A program made the translations under genes and the position numbers. A stretch of 64,000 nucleotides of DNA, from NCBI RefSeq assembly GCF_020991275.1, contig NZ_JAJLQY010000004.1:1-64000 (forward strand), in the 5' to 3' direction. Under the pieces are notes generated by a model, which saw nothing but the letters and a program-made list of their open reading frames with translations, was not told the origin of the DNA and did no database searches. The stretch comes from Actinocorallia sp. API 0066. GTDB taxonomy: Bacteria > Actinomycetota > Actinomycetes > Streptosporangiales > Streptosporangiaceae. This document shows, one piece after another, positions 25,623 to 34,383 of the stretch (position 1 is the stretch's first letter; every line of letters begins with the position of its first letter).

Positions 25623-26755
25623 TGAGCACCGAACCGCAGGCGGCGCCCGCCGAGCCCACCCCCGAGTCCTCCTCCCCCGCCCAGAACGCCCTCGTGTGGG
25701 GCCTGCTCGGCTTCCTCGTCGTCCTCGTGATCGGGGCGCTCACGCGGCTGCTGGAGACCAAGGTCCCCGAGTGGTTCGACGGCTCGGACCTCGCGTCCGC
25801 GATCGAGTACCCCGTCTACGCGATCCTCCTCGGCCTGGCCGGGAACGCCATCCTCACCATCACCGGGGTGCGCGACAGACTCGCGGGCGGCTTCCGCACC
25901 GAGTTCCTGATCAAGACGGGCCTCGTGCTGCTGGGCGCGTCCATCAACCTCAAGGTCATCGTGACCGCCGCCGGGCCCGCGATCATCCAGGGGCTCATCC
26001 TCATCAGCTCGGTGTTCCTGTTCACCTGGTGGCTGGGCGGCAAGCTGGGCCTGGACGACAAGCTGCGGGCGCTGCTCTCGGCGGCCGTCTCGATCTGCGG
26101 GGTGAGCGCGGCGATCGCCGCGGCCGGTGCGGTGCAGGCGCGGCGCGAGCAGCTCGCCTACAGCGCGAGCCTGGTCATCGCGTTCGCGCTGCCGTCCATC
26201 TTCATCCTCCCGGCCCTGGCGTCGGTGTTCGGGCTGTCCGACGTCGTCGCGGGCGCCTGGATCGGCGGCAACATCGACACCACCGCCGCGGTGACGGCCG
26301 CCGGCGAGCTCGCCGGCGAGGACGCCCTGACCATCGCCGCGATCGTGAAGAGCACCCAGAACGCGCTCATCGGCGTTGTCGTCGTGGCGCTCACCGCCTG
26401 GTTCGCGTTCAAGATCGAGCGCACGCCGGGCTCGGCCCGCCCGTCGCTCGGCGCCTTCTGGCAGCGGTTCCCGAAGTTCATCATCGGGTTCGTGCTCGCC
26501 TCGGCCATCGCGACCTGGTACCTCACCACCGTCTCGTCGGCCGACGGCAAGGAGACCATCGGCGTCGTCAACGACCTGCGCACCTGGTTCCTCATCCTGG
26601 CCTTCGTCTCCATCGGCCTGGAGTTCAAGGTGACGGCCCTGAAGGAGGCCGGCTGGCGCCCCGTCATCGTCTTCGCCTCCGCCACCCTCGTCAACATCGT
26701 CCTGGCCCTCGGCCTGGCCCTCCTCCTCTTCCGCAACTTCACCATCCCCACCTGA
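25622..26755 (+). CDS. YeiH/UPF0324 family transporter (putative sulfate exporter)
   Basis: A 377-residue membrane protein with about ten helices. Family marks: GLVLLGASINLKVIV, SAAVSICGVSAAIAAAGAV, GAWIGGNIDTTAAVTAAGE and VKSTQNALIGV. The family is often named putative sulfate exporter, but the transported substrate has not been firmly shown. Preceded by a 142-bp region with an AT-rich stretch (25360-25390) and TTCCC/GGGAA halves that may hold the promoter and operator. Confidence 0.88.
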   Translation: MSTEPQAAPAEPTPESSSPAQNALVWGLLGFLVVLVIGALTRLLETKVPEWFDGSDLASAIEYPVYAILLGLAGNAILTITGVRDRLAGGFRTEFLIKTGLVLLGASINLKVIVTAAGPAIIQGLILISSVFLFTWWLGGKLGLDDKLRALLSAAVSICGVSAAIAAAGAVQARREQLAYSASLVIAFALPSIFILPALASVFGLSDVVAGAWIGGNIDTTAAVTAAGELAGEDALTIAAIVKSTQNALIGVVVVALTAWFAFKIERTPGSARPSLGAFWQRFPKFIIGFVLASAIATWYLTTVSSADGKETIGVVNDLRTWFLILAFVSIGLEFKVTALKEAGWRPVIVFASATLVNIVLALGLALLLFRNFTIPT

Positions 26756-26797
26756 CAACCCGACCCCGCCCAGGTCCCCCACCGGACGCCCACCCAA

Positions 26798-27137
26798 GAA
26801 CTTGACACCATCAAGATCTTCCGTGGGTGCCCGCCCGGGGGACCTGGCACCTCCCCCAACCCTCCTGCCCCTCGCGGACGCCGAGACGCAGGAACCTGGC
26901 ATCGTCAAGATCCCCCGAAGCCACTCGCCCACGGGAATCCGGCATCGCCGATCCCCCGCTGGTGCCCGCACGGGAACCTGGCATCGTCAAGATACGACAA
27001 CCTGACAGCGTCCGGACGTGGGAGCTCTCCCTCGACAAGATGTGAGAACTTGTCGCCGTCAAGATATGGGAACTTGCCACCGTCAGGATGCGGTACCTTG
27101 CCACTGTCAAGATGTTGGAACTTGTCGCCGACTAGAT
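26798..27137. repeat. Array of degenerate GAACYTG..GTCAAGAT repeats
   Basis: About eleven diverged copies of a 20-bp core (best copies GAACCTGGCATCGTCAAGAT at 26892 and 26974, GAACTTGTCGCCGTCAAGAT at 27046). Copies begin near 26798, 26840, 26892, 26934, 26974, 26997, 27020, 27046, 27070, 27094 and 27118. The last four are exactly 24 bp apart; the first five are 40-52 bp apart with GCCCGCACGG-like fillers. Within a unit CTTG and CAAG can pair. The whole 605-bp gap 26756-27360 has no gene I can support. Confidence 0.8.
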
Positions 27138-27138
27138 A

Positions 27139-27167
27139 GGGCCCGCTCCCCGCTGGGGGGCGGGCCC
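27139..27167 (+). terminator. Strong hairpin after the repeat array
   Basis: GGGCCCGC (27139-27146) pairs with GCGGGCCC (27160-27167), with four more C-G pairs inside and a short loop. GGTGTCTGGTTTTGG follows. Orientation suits plus-strand transcripts, so the array may lie inside the 3' region of the YeiH transcript. Confidence 0.6.
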
Positions 27168-27360
27168 GGTGTCTGGTTTTGGCCACTGGGGCGGGAGCTC
27201 TTTGGATTGACGTCGGGGCGGGGGGTGCCTACGGTCGGTGGAGGCCCGTCACCGCGTGCGTTCGGCAGGTGCGGTGGAGACCCGCCGGTCCGTCCTGGCC
27301 GCGTTCTCGGGCGGCGCGGGCGGGGCGGGGCCGGTGTGCTCCGATGGACGGGCTCGCGGG

Positions 27361-28371
27361 TCAGAGGCGGACGATCATCTTGCCGATGTTGTCGCCTCTG
27401 AGCAGGCCCAGGAAGGCGTCCAGGGCGCTGGCGATGCCGTCGGTGAAGGTCTCGCGGTAGCGGAGTTCGCCGGACGCGACGCGCGGGCCCATCTCGGCGA
27501 GGAACTCCGGGCGGAGGTCGAGGTGGTCGCCGACGAGGAAGCCCTCGATCCGGCCCCGCGTCTGGATGAGGCGGGAGAGGTTGTCGGGGCCCGGCGCGGG
27601 GCTCGTGTCGTTGTAGCGGGAGATCATGCCGCAGACCGCGATCCGGCCGCGCAGCCGCAGCGCGCCGAGCGCCGCCTGGAGGTGGTCCCCGCCGACGTTG
27701 TCGAAGTAGACGTCGACGCCGTCGGGCGCGGCCACGGCGAGCTGTTCGGCGACGGGCGCCTTCTTGTAGTCGAACGCGGCGTCGAAGCCGAACTCCTCGC
27801 GCAGCAGCCGCACCTTCTCGGGGCTGCCCGCGGATCCGACGACGAGCGAGGCCCCCCTGATCCTGGCGATCTGCCCGACGGTACTGCCCACCGCTCCGGC
27901 CGCGCCGGACACGAACACCCTGTCGCCCGGCTGGAAGGCCGCTGTCCGCAGCAGGCCCGCGTAGGCCGTCAGACCCGTCATGCCGAGCACACCCAGGTAG
28001 ACGCTGGCGGGGACCCCCTCCTGCGGGCGCAGGACGACACCCTGCCCGGCGTCCAGCACCGCGTACTCGCGCCAGCCCAGCATGTGCAGGACAAGATCAC
28101 CCGGATCGAATCCGTCGACCGTGGAGGCGACGACCTCGCCTATCGCGCCGCCCGTCATCGGCTCGCCCAGCCCGTACGGGGCGATGTAGGACGGCACGTC
28201 CGACATCCGGCCCCGCATGTAGGGGTCCACCGAGACGAACACGTTGCGGACGAGGAGCTGGCCCGGGTCCGGCACGGGGACCTCGACCGTCGCGAGGTCG
28301 AAGTCCCCGGGGACGGGCACACCGACGGGCCGCCGCAGGAGCCGCCATTCGCGGCCGGTGAGAGCTGCCAT
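27361..28371 (-). CDS. NADP-dependent MDR-family oxidoreductase (CurA-like)
   Basis: A 336-residue zinc-independent medium-chain reductase. The cofactor fold shows VFVSGAAGAVGSTVGQIARIRGA, with VYFDNVGGDHL and GRIAVCGMISRYND, all typical of prostaglandin/leukotriene reductase-like and curcumin reductase-like double-bond reductases. It reduces an enone using NADPH; the native substrate is unknown. Not coupled to neighbours; 24 bp separate it from the CBS protein gene behind it. Confidence 0.9.
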   Translation of the reverse strand: MAALTGREWRLLRRPVGVPVPGDFDLATVEVPVPDPGQLLVRNVFVSVDPYMRGRMSDVPSYIAPYGLGEPMTGGAIGEVVASTVDGFDPGDLVLHMLGWREYAVLDAGQGVVLRPQEGVPASVYLGVLGMTGLTAYAGLLRTAAFQPGDRVFVSGAAGAVGSTVGQIARIRGASLVVGSAGSPEKVRLLREEFGFDAAFDYKKAPVAEQLAVAAPDGVDVYFDNVGGDHLQAALGALRLRGRIAVCGMISRYNDTSPAPGPDNLSRLIQTRGRIEGFLVGDHLDLRPEFLAEMGPRVASGELRYRETFTDGIASALDAFLGLLRGDNIGKMIVRL

Positions 28372-28394
28372 GCCCCTCCCCTACCCGGCCGGGG

Positions 28395-29417
28395 TCACGT
28401 CCCGGTCAAGGACCAGCCCTGCCGTGGGTTCAGCCGCCGCAGCACGTCGGTGATCGTCACCACGCCGATCGGCTCGCCGCCCTCGGTGACGACGACGAGC
28501 TGGTTGCCGGTCTGCCGCATCTGGGCGAGCGCCGTGTAGACGGGCAGGTCGGCGTCCATCAGGTAGGCGGGCCGGACGAGCGCGTCGATCGGCGCGCCGT
28601 CGGGCAGCGCCAGGGTGTCGCGGACGTGCACGACGCCCCAGTCGGCCAGCGGCCCCGTCACCAGGATCCGCAGGTGCCCGGAGGTGCGGCTCACCTCCTG
28701 GACGTCGGCGACGGTCGAGCCCGGCGGGACGGCGCTGGGCGTCACCCCGCGCCGGACCAGCTCGCCGATCCTGAGGTTCTGCAGGTCGATGGCGAGCGAG
28801 AACTGGGCCGAGTAGCGCGGTTCCAGCGCGCCGACGTTCGCCGAGTGCTCGACCAGGTGGCGCAGCGCCGCCGGGTCCTGCCCTGCCGCGACGTGGTCGG
28901 CCGCCTCGACGCCGACCCGGCGCAGGCACCGGTTGGCCGCGTTGTTGAGGGCGATGAGCAGCGGCCGGGTCAGCCACATGAACGCCCGCATCGGCAGCGC
29001 CAGCAGCGTCGCGGACTTCTCCGGGTGGGCGATCGCCCAGGACTTGGGCGCCATCTCGCCGATCACCAGGTGCAGGAACGTGACGATCACCAGCGCCAGC
29101 ACGAACCCGGCGCCGTCGGCCAGCCACAGCGGCGCGCCCCAGCGCTCCAGGAGCGGGGTGAGCCAGTGGTGCACGGCGGGTTTGGTGATCGCGCCGAGCG
29201 CCAGGGTGCAGACGGTGATGCCGAGCTGGGATCCGGCGAGCAGCACGGTCAGTTCGGACGAGCTGCGCAGCGCCGCCCGCGCCGACCTGCTGGTCTGCGC
29301 GGCGTCCTCCAGCCGGTGCCGTTTGGCGCCGATCAGGGCGAACTCGACGGCGACAAAAAAGGCGCTCAGCGCGATGATCGCCGCCGTCACGACGATGACG
29401 ATCCACGGGTCGCTCAT
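28395..29417 (-). CDS. CNNM/CBS-domain membrane protein (HlyC/CorC family)
   Basis: A 340-residue protein. The CNNM transmembrane domain fills about residues 1-195 (IVVTAAIIALSAFFVAVEFALIGAK; LGITVCTLALGAITKP; HLVIGEMAPKSWAI), followed by two CBS repeats (about 205-335). Such proteins take part in Mg2+/Co2+ handling. ATG overlaps the stop of the upstream paralogue (ATGA), so the pair is likely a heteromeric unit. Confidence 0.9.
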   Translation of the reverse strand: MSDPWIVIVVTAAIIALSAFFVAVEFALIGAKRHRLEDAAQTSRSARAALRSSSELTVLLAGSQLGITVCTLALGAITKPAVHHWLTPLLERWGAPLWLADGAGFVLALVIVTFLHLVIGEMAPKSWAIAHPEKSATLLALPMRAFMWLTRPLLIALNNAANRCLRRVGVEAADHVAAGQDPAALRHLVEHSANVGALEPRYSAQFSLAIDLQNLRIGELVRRGVTPSAVPPGSTVADVQEVSRTSGHLRILVTGPLADWGVVHVRDTLALPDGAPIDALVRPAYLMDADLPVYTALAQMRQTGNQLVVVTEGGEPIGVVTITDVLRRLNPRQGWSLTGT

Positions 29418-30787
29418 TCCGCGCTCCCCTCGTCGGTCTCCTCGGCGGGTTCGTCGACCTCAAGGCGGATGGACGACGGGACGTGGTTGTCGATCTCCAG
29501 GACCTCCACGTGGATCCAGCGGCGGGGCGGGTCGTCGGCGTGGGCGAGGTCGGCCGGGTCGGGCGGCAGCTCGATGTGGAGCTTTGTGCCGACGGACGGG
29601 AGCGCGCCGTGCTCGGCGATCACCAGCCCGGCGATCGTCTCGTAGTCGCCCTCGGGGAGCGCGTGGTCGATGGTCCGCTCGACCTCGTCCACGTGGAAGT
29701 CGCCGGGGATGATCCAGGCGTCGCCGCCCGCGGGGGCGGGTTCGTCCTCGTCCACGTCGTGCTCGTCGGTGATCTCGCCGACGAGTTCCTCGGAGAGGTC
29801 CTCCAGGGTGATGATCCCGGCGAAGCCCCCGAACTCGTCGACGACGCAGGCGAGTTGGGCCCGCGCGGCGGTCATCGCGTCCAGGGCGGCGGGCAGCGCC
29901 ATGAGGGTCGCCACCACGGTCGCCGGACGCATGATCTTGGTGGCGGGCACCGTGTTGTCGGGCGCGGCGAGCACGTCGTCGAGGTGGACGACGCCGACCA
30001 CGCGGTCGTCGTCGTCCAGGACGGGGTAGCGGGAGTGTCCGGCGCTCATCGTCATCCGGACGTCGGCGACGGTGTCGTCGGCCTCCACGACGTCCACCCG
30101 GGAGCGGGGGATCATGGCGTGTTCGACGTCGCGTTGGGGGAAGTCGAGGATCCGGTCGAGCAGGATCGACAGGTCGGGGGGCAGGTCGCCGGAGCGCCGC
30201 GAGTCCTTGACGATGTGGGCGAGGTCGCGGGCCGTCGCGGAGTGCTCGACGTCGTGGACGGGCTCGATCCGCAGCATCCGGAGCAGCGTGTTCGACGCCT
30301 GGTCGAACACCCAGATCAGCCAGCCGAACGCCTTGAGGTAGCCGAGGGTCGAGCGGGACAGCCAGCCCGCGACGGGCTCGGGCCTGGCGATCGCGAGGTT
30401 CTTCGGGAACAGTTCGCCGAAGACCATCTGCACGATGGTCGAGAAGGCCAGCGCCAGCACGGTGCCGACGGCGACGCCCACGCCGACCGGGACCCCGGTG
30501 ACGCCGAGGAGGTCGCCGAGCGCGCGGCCGATGAGGGGTTCGGCGACGTAGCCGACGAGCAGGCCGGTCACGGTGATGCCCAGTTGGGCGCCGGACAGCA
30601 TGAAGGAGGTGCGGCGGGTCACTCGGAGTGAGCGCGCCGCTGTCTTGTCACCGGCGTCGGCCCTGGCGTGGAGCCGTGAGCGGTCCACCGCCATGAAGGC
30701 GAACTCCTGGGCCACGAAGTAGCCGGTGAGCGCCGTGATCAGGAACACCACCGCGACGCCGAGCAGCAGTGAGAGCACCGCGGTCAT
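29414..30787 (-). CDS. CNNM/CBS-domain membrane protein with CorC_HlyC domain
   Basis: A 457-residue paralogue of the following gene. CNNM domain about 1-195 (TALTGYFVAQEFAFMAVDRSR; GAQLGITVTGLLVGYVAEP; QMVFGELFPKNLAIA), CBS pair about 210-330 (AMIPRSRVDVVEADD; CVVDEFGGFAGIITLEDL) and a C-terminal CorC_HlyC domain from about 350 (GDFHVDEVERTIDHALPEGDYETIAGLVI). This is the full-length member; the partner lacks the last domain. Likely metal-ion homeostasis. Confidence 0.9.
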   Translation of the reverse strand: MTAVLSLLLGVAVVFLITALTGYFVAQEFAFMAVDRSRLHARADAGDKTAARSLRVTRRTSFMLSGAQLGITVTGLLVGYVAEPLIGRALGDLLGVTGVPVGVGVAVGTVLALAFSTIVQMVFGELFPKNLAIARPEPVAGWLSRSTLGYLKAFGWLIWVFDQASNTLLRMLRIEPVHDVEHSATARDLAHIVKDSRRSGDLPPDLSILLDRILDFPQRDVEHAMIPRSRVDVVEADDTVADVRMTMSAGHSRYPVLDDDDRVVGVVHLDDVLAAPDNTVPATKIMRPATVVATLMALPAALDAMTAARAQLACVVDEFGGFAGIITLEDLSEELVGEITDEHDVDEDEPAPAGGDAWIIPGDFHVDEVERTIDHALPEGDYETIAGLVIAEHGALPSVGTKLHIELPPDPADLAHADDPPRRWIHVEVLEIDNHVPSSIRLEVDEPAEETDEGSAE

Positions 30788-30969
30788 CGGCGGCCCGCCA
30801 GGGGCTCGGTGGTGTCGGGACTAGGAGGATGGTCGGGGTCCAAGGTCGCTCTCTGCTGGTTGGATTCGGTCACGGATACAACGATCAGCACGGATGTCCG
30901 GTTCCCGGCCGATCACTCAGGTCATACCCGTCGCGCGGGGTGCGTCCGACACCGCCCCCTGGCGAAGGC

Positions 30970-31002
30970 CGGACGGCGCCGGGGCGGGCCCGGCGCCGTC
31001 CG
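30970..31002 (-). terminator. Terminator of the DUF6745 unit
   Basis: Perfect 11-bp stem CGGACGGCGCC / GGCGCCGTCCG with an 11-nt loop, 4 bp past the minus-strand stop at 31007. The rest of the 30788-31006 gap shows only the likely promoter of the CNNM pair. Confidence 0.65.
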
Positions 31003-31006
31003 GGGG

Positions 31007-31477
31007 TCAGTCGGCCACGAGGAGGGCGCGGCGGCCGTACAGCTCGCGCTGGCGGCGCACCGCGTAGACGCCGGGCGCGCACCCGGACGCGCCGTGTTCG
31101 GGGTGCAGGAGGTGGACGGGTTCGGTCGCCTCGAACAGGGCGACGGCGAGGCCGTCCCGGTCGTGGGGCCGCACGGTGTACCGGCAGGCGCCGGGGTCGG
31201 CGACGAGGGTGTGCGGGTTGCCGCCGTCGGCGCCGCGCACGAGCACGACGCCCTCGGGCGGCACCGGGGTCCACGGGGCGCTCGGGTGGTTCCGGCAGCC
31301 CGGCCGGTCGCCGCACGGCTGGACGCGGTCGGCGATCATCGGGAGGGGGACGACGATGAGGTCGCCCTGGGCCTGGATCCCGGCGGTCACGGGGATCGTG
31401 ACGGCGAACTCCAGGTGGTCGAGGGCGGTCATCCCGGTCTGGTGGCAGAGGTCGGCGAGGGTCACGGAAGAGGTCAT
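31007..31477 (-). CDS. DUF6745-associated small protein of unknown function
   Basis: A 156-residue protein. After a 25-residue leader come IQAQGDLIVVPLPM, VVLVRGADGGNPHTLVAD, VHLLHPEHG and a C-terminal VYAVRRQRELYGRRALLVAD. I know this QGD / HPEHG / RQREL layout as a small protein that travels with DUF6745 genes; no function is known. ATG 31477 has GAAGG at proper spacing; ATG 31483 is too close to it. Twelve bp after the DUF6745 gene, same strand. Confidence 0.75.
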   Translation of the reverse strand: MTSSVTLADLCHQTGMTALDHLEFAVTIPVTAGIQAQGDLIVVPLPMIADRVQPCGDRPGCRNHPSAPWTPVPPEGVVLVRGADGGNPHTLVADPGACRYTVRPHDRDGLAVALFEATEPVHLLHPEHGASGCAPGVYAVRRQRELYGRRALLVAD

Positions 31478-31488
31478 CGGCATCACCT

Positions 31489-32571
31489 TCAGGTCCGGCG
31501 GGTCAGGGTGGCGTACTCGTCGCGGGCCAGGCCGTACGTCCAGGCCGCGGCGGCGACGGGATCGGTGAAGCCCTCCGGCACGGTGAGCCCGTACCGGCGG
31601 CGGCGCCCGTCCCGTTCGACGGAGCCGTTGACGGCGAGCAGCACCCGCGTCCCGTCCCGTCCGAGGTCGTAGAGGCGCAGTTCCGCGCCGGGGTTGCCGG
31701 GGTCGGGGGCGGTCGCGAGCAGGGCGAGGCCCGCCTCGTCGAGGTAGCGGGCCCAGCCGATCCGCTCGATCGCGCAGCGCCGCACCTCGGCGTTGCGCTC
31801 CCGGCCGATCCGGCCGGGGTCGGGGTCGTCGATCACCCAGGCGGGCACCGTGGTGCCGTGCCAGGCGTGCAGGGCCCACCCGTCGGCGTAGCGGACGGCC
31901 GGTCCGTCGGCCCGGTGGAGGCGGACGGCGTCCGGCCGGTCGGCGGGCTCGGTGTGCAGCTCCACGGGCCGCTCGGCGACGACGCACACCCGCTGGCGCG
32001 GCCACCATGGGCCCGTGGACCGCGCGGCGGCCGTCCACAGGTCGAGGAGCCGCCGGAGGTCGGGGGCGAGGTGCAGGCCGGCGAGGCGGCACAGCGTGTC
32101 GTGGTGGGCGGCCCACGGCGCCGCCAGCGCGGTGTACCAGCCCCTGCCCCCGGCGTAGGGGTCGTCGTCGGCGGCGCGGAGGATCCGGTCGTGGACGGCG
32201 GCCTGGGTGGCGTTCAGCGGCACGTGGAGCATCGGCCTGAGGAGCCTGTCGGCGGTGACGTGGCCCGGCCGCAGCGCGGCGTCGGCGGCGAGGCCGAATC
32301 CCGTGACGAGGTGCCTGAGCGCCCTGACGACGGGCCAGGAGTCGAGGTCAGCGACGTCCTCGGCGCCGTCCCGGTGGCCGGGCGGCCGGGTGTGCAGGGC
32401 GGCGAAGGGCGAGGGGACCCAGTGGAACCGTGGTGGGGGGTGTCCGGCGAGCTGGTAGAGGCCGGAGATCGCGGCCTCGGCGGCCGGGCGGTCGGCGGGC
32501 GCGGTGGACAGCATCGTGTCCCGCCAGGCTTCTCGGATGGGCGCGACTTCCCGTCGCCCGAGAAGGCTCAT
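31489..32571 (-). CDS. DUF6745 domain protein
   Basis: A 360-residue soluble protein. The DUF6745 hallmark is the central LHRADGPAVRYADGWALHAWHGTTVPAWVI, followed by NAEVRRCAIERIGWARYL and a C-terminal VPEGFTDPVAAAAWTYGL. The N-terminal half is helical. The family is widespread in actinobacteria and cyanobacteria but has no assigned role. Forms a two-gene unit with the gene at 31007. Confidence 0.85.
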   Translation of the reverse strand: MSLLGRREVAPIREAWRDTMLSTAPADRPAAEAAISGLYQLAGHPPPRFHWVPSPFAALHTRPPGHRDGAEDVADLDSWPVVRALRHLVTGFGLAADAALRPGHVTADRLLRPMLHVPLNATQAAVHDRILRAADDDPYAGGRGWYTALAAPWAAHHDTLCRLAGLHLAPDLRRLLDLWTAAARSTGPWWPRQRVCVVAERPVELHTEPADRPDAVRLHRADGPAVRYADGWALHAWHGTTVPAWVIDDPDPGRIGRERNAEVRRCAIERIGWARYLDEAGLALLATAPDPGNPGAELRLYDLGRDGTRVLLAVNGSVERDGRRRRYGLTVPEGFTDPVAAAAWTYGLARDEYATLTRRT

Positions 32572-32611
32572 CGCAGGGGGGCTTCGAGCCCCTTTCGCTT
32601 GATCATGTCCC

Positions 32612-33103
32612 TCAGGGTGCCAGAGGCCCGGCGCGGCTGTCCAGCCCCCGGCCTCCGGCCGGGACCTCGGCCAGCGCGGCGACGAGCGGCGCGAGCCGCG
32701 GGTTCTCGGCGGCGGCGGCCAACGCCTCGCGGAGCGCGCGGTCGTTGGTGGGGCGGGCTTCGGCGAGCAGTTCCAGGCCCGCGGGGGTGACGTCGGTGTA
32801 GATGCCGCGCCGGTCGGTCGGGCAGAGGTGGCGGGCGAGCAGGCCGCGGTTCTCCAGCCGGGTGACGAGCCGGGTCGTGGCGCTCTGGCTGAGCACGACG
32901 GCGTCGGCGACCTGCTTCATCTGGAGGTGGCCGCCCTCGCCCGCGTGCTGGCGGCTGAGCACGTCGAGGAGGGAGAACTCCCGGACGCTCAGGCCGTGCC
33001 CGGCCTGGAGCGCCCGTTCGAGGTGGGCGTCGATCCTGCCGTGCAGGAGGGACAGCGCGCACCAGCCCTGGGCCAGGGCCGTCGGCTCGGGGTGGGCGGT
33101 CAT
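32612..33103 (-). CDS. MarR-family transcriptional regulator
   Basis: A 163-residue winged-helix regulator. The core reads LSVREFSLLDVLSRQ, LQMKQVADAVVLSQSATTRLVTRLENRGLL, then the wing CPTDRRGIYTDVTPAG. ATG 33103 is chosen because the longer form adds 14 unlike residues. Divergent from the MFS gene at 33211, which it most likely represses. Confidence 0.9.
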   Translation of the reverse strand: MTAHPEPTALAQGWCALSLLHGRIDAHLERALQAGHGLSVREFSLLDVLSRQHAGEGGHLQMKQVADAVVLSQSATTRLVTRLENRGLLARHLCPTDRRGIYTDVTPAGLELLAEARPTNDRALREALAAAAENPRLAPLVAALAEVPAGGRGLDSRAGPLAP

Positions 33104-33139
33104 GCGCACAGCGTACCAAGACAGGCCGGTATCCCGCGC

Positions 33140-33162
33140 TTGCAAGTAATCGGCGTATGCAA
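33140..33162. promoter_or_regulatory. TTGCA-N13-TGCAA candidate MarR operator
   Basis: Arms at 33140-33144 and 33158-33162 in the MarR/MFS gap; CTTGCAAG at 33139-33146 is itself a palindrome. The AT-rich context (AACTATTG) could be a -10 element. The dyad is seen; binding is inferred. Confidence 0.45.
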
Positions 33163-33210
33163 CTATTGTCTTCGCCTGTTAAGTGTGGACGCAATCTTTG
33201 GGGGACCCAC

Positions 33211-34383
33211 ATGCCCGTCGCGCTCCTGGCCCTGGCCATCGGGGCCTTTGCCATCGGCACCACCGAGTTCGCCATGATGGGCCTGCTGCCGCTCACCGCC
33301 GCCTCGTTCGACGTGTCCATCCCGACCGCGGGCTGGCTCGTCACCGGATACGCGCTCGGCGTCGTCGTGGGCGCACCCGTGATGACGGCGCTGGGCACCC
33401 GGGTCTCACGCAAGCGGATGCTCATGCTGCTCATGGTGCTCTTCGTCGTCGGCAACGCGCTGTCGGCGCTCGCGCCCACCTTCGGGATCATGCTCACCGG
33501 ACGGGTCGTCGCCTCGCTCAGCCACGGCGCGTTCTTCGGCATCGGCTCGGTCGTCGCCGCCGGGCTCGTCGCGCCCGAGCGGGCCACCGCCGCCATCGCC
33601 GCGATGTTCACCGGGCTGACCGTGGCCAACCTCGTCGGCGTGCCGCTCGGCACGCACGTCGGGCAGGTGTTCGGGTGGCGCGCCACGTTCTGGGCGGTCG
33701 CCCTGCTCGGCGTCGCCGGGCTCGTCGGGATCGCCCGGCTCGTCCCGGAGATCCCCGCTCCTGAGGGCGTCCGGCTGCGGCACGAGATCCGCGCGCTCGG
33801 CGACGCGCAGGTGCTCCTGGCCATGGCCATGACGGTGCTGGGCTTCGGCGCGGTCTTCGCCGCCGTCACCTACCTCGCGCCGATGATGACCGAGACCGCC
33901 GGGTTCGCGGCGTCGTCGGTGAGCTGGCTGCTCGTACTGCTCGGCCTCGGCATGGTCGCCGGGAACCTGCTCGGCGGGCGGTTCGCCGACCGGGCGCTCC
34001 TCCCGACGCTCTACCTCTCGCTCGCCGGGCTCGCCGTCGTGCTGACGTTGTTCGCGTTCACCGCGCACGCCAAGCTGCCCGCCGCCGTCACGCTCGTGCT
34101 CGTCGGCGGGCTCGGCATGGCGACCGTGCCGCCGCTGCAGAAGCGCGTCCTGGACGGGGCCGCCGCCGCGCCCACGCTGGCGTCGGCGGTCAACGTCGGG
34201 GCGTTCAACCTCGGCAACGCGCTCGCCGCCTGGCTCGGCGGGCTCGTGATCGCCGCCGGGCACGGGTACACCGCGCCGAACTGGGTCGGGGCCGGGCTCG
34301 CGGGCGCGGCGCTCGCCGTCACCGGGCTGTCCCACGCGCTGGAGCGGCGGGCCGCCGGAGCGCCCGTGCCCGTCGCCGTGTGA
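33211..34383 (+). CDS. MFS transporter (DHA1, AraJ/YdhP-like)
   Basis: A 390-residue 12-helix transporter. Typical segments: ALAIGAFAIGTTEFAMMGLLP (helix 1 of the arabinose-efflux-like group), ALGTRVSRKRMLM (motif A), GRVVASLSHGAFFGIGSVVA and NLVGVPLGTHVGQVFGWRATF (motif C). Such proteins export drugs or sugars. ATG 33211 after GGGGGA. Controlled most likely by the divergent MarR. Confidence 0.9.
   Translation: MPVALLALAIGAFAIGTTEFAMMGLLPLTAASFDVSIPTAGWLVTGYALGVVVGAPVMTALGTRVSRKRMLMLLMVLFVVGNALSALAPTFGIMLTGRVVASLSHGAFFGIGSVVAAGLVAPERATAAIAAMFTGLTVANLVGVPLGTHVGQVFGWRATFWAVALLGVAGLVGIARLVPEIPAPEGVRLRHEIRALGDAQVLLAMAMTVLGFGAVFAAVTYLAPMMTETAGFAASSVSWLLVLLGLGMVAGNLLGGRFADRALLPTLYLSLAGLAVVLTLFAFTAHAKLPAAVTLVLVGGLGMATVPPLQKRVLDGAAAAPTLASAVNVGAFNLGNALAAWLGGLVIAAGHGYTAPNWVGAGLAGAALAVTGLSHALERRAAGAPVPVAV

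Noticed and set aside
26798-27137. CRISPR array
   Set aside because: Units are too diverged, spacing changes from about 42 to 24 bp, there are no unique equal-length spacers and no cas genes nearby.
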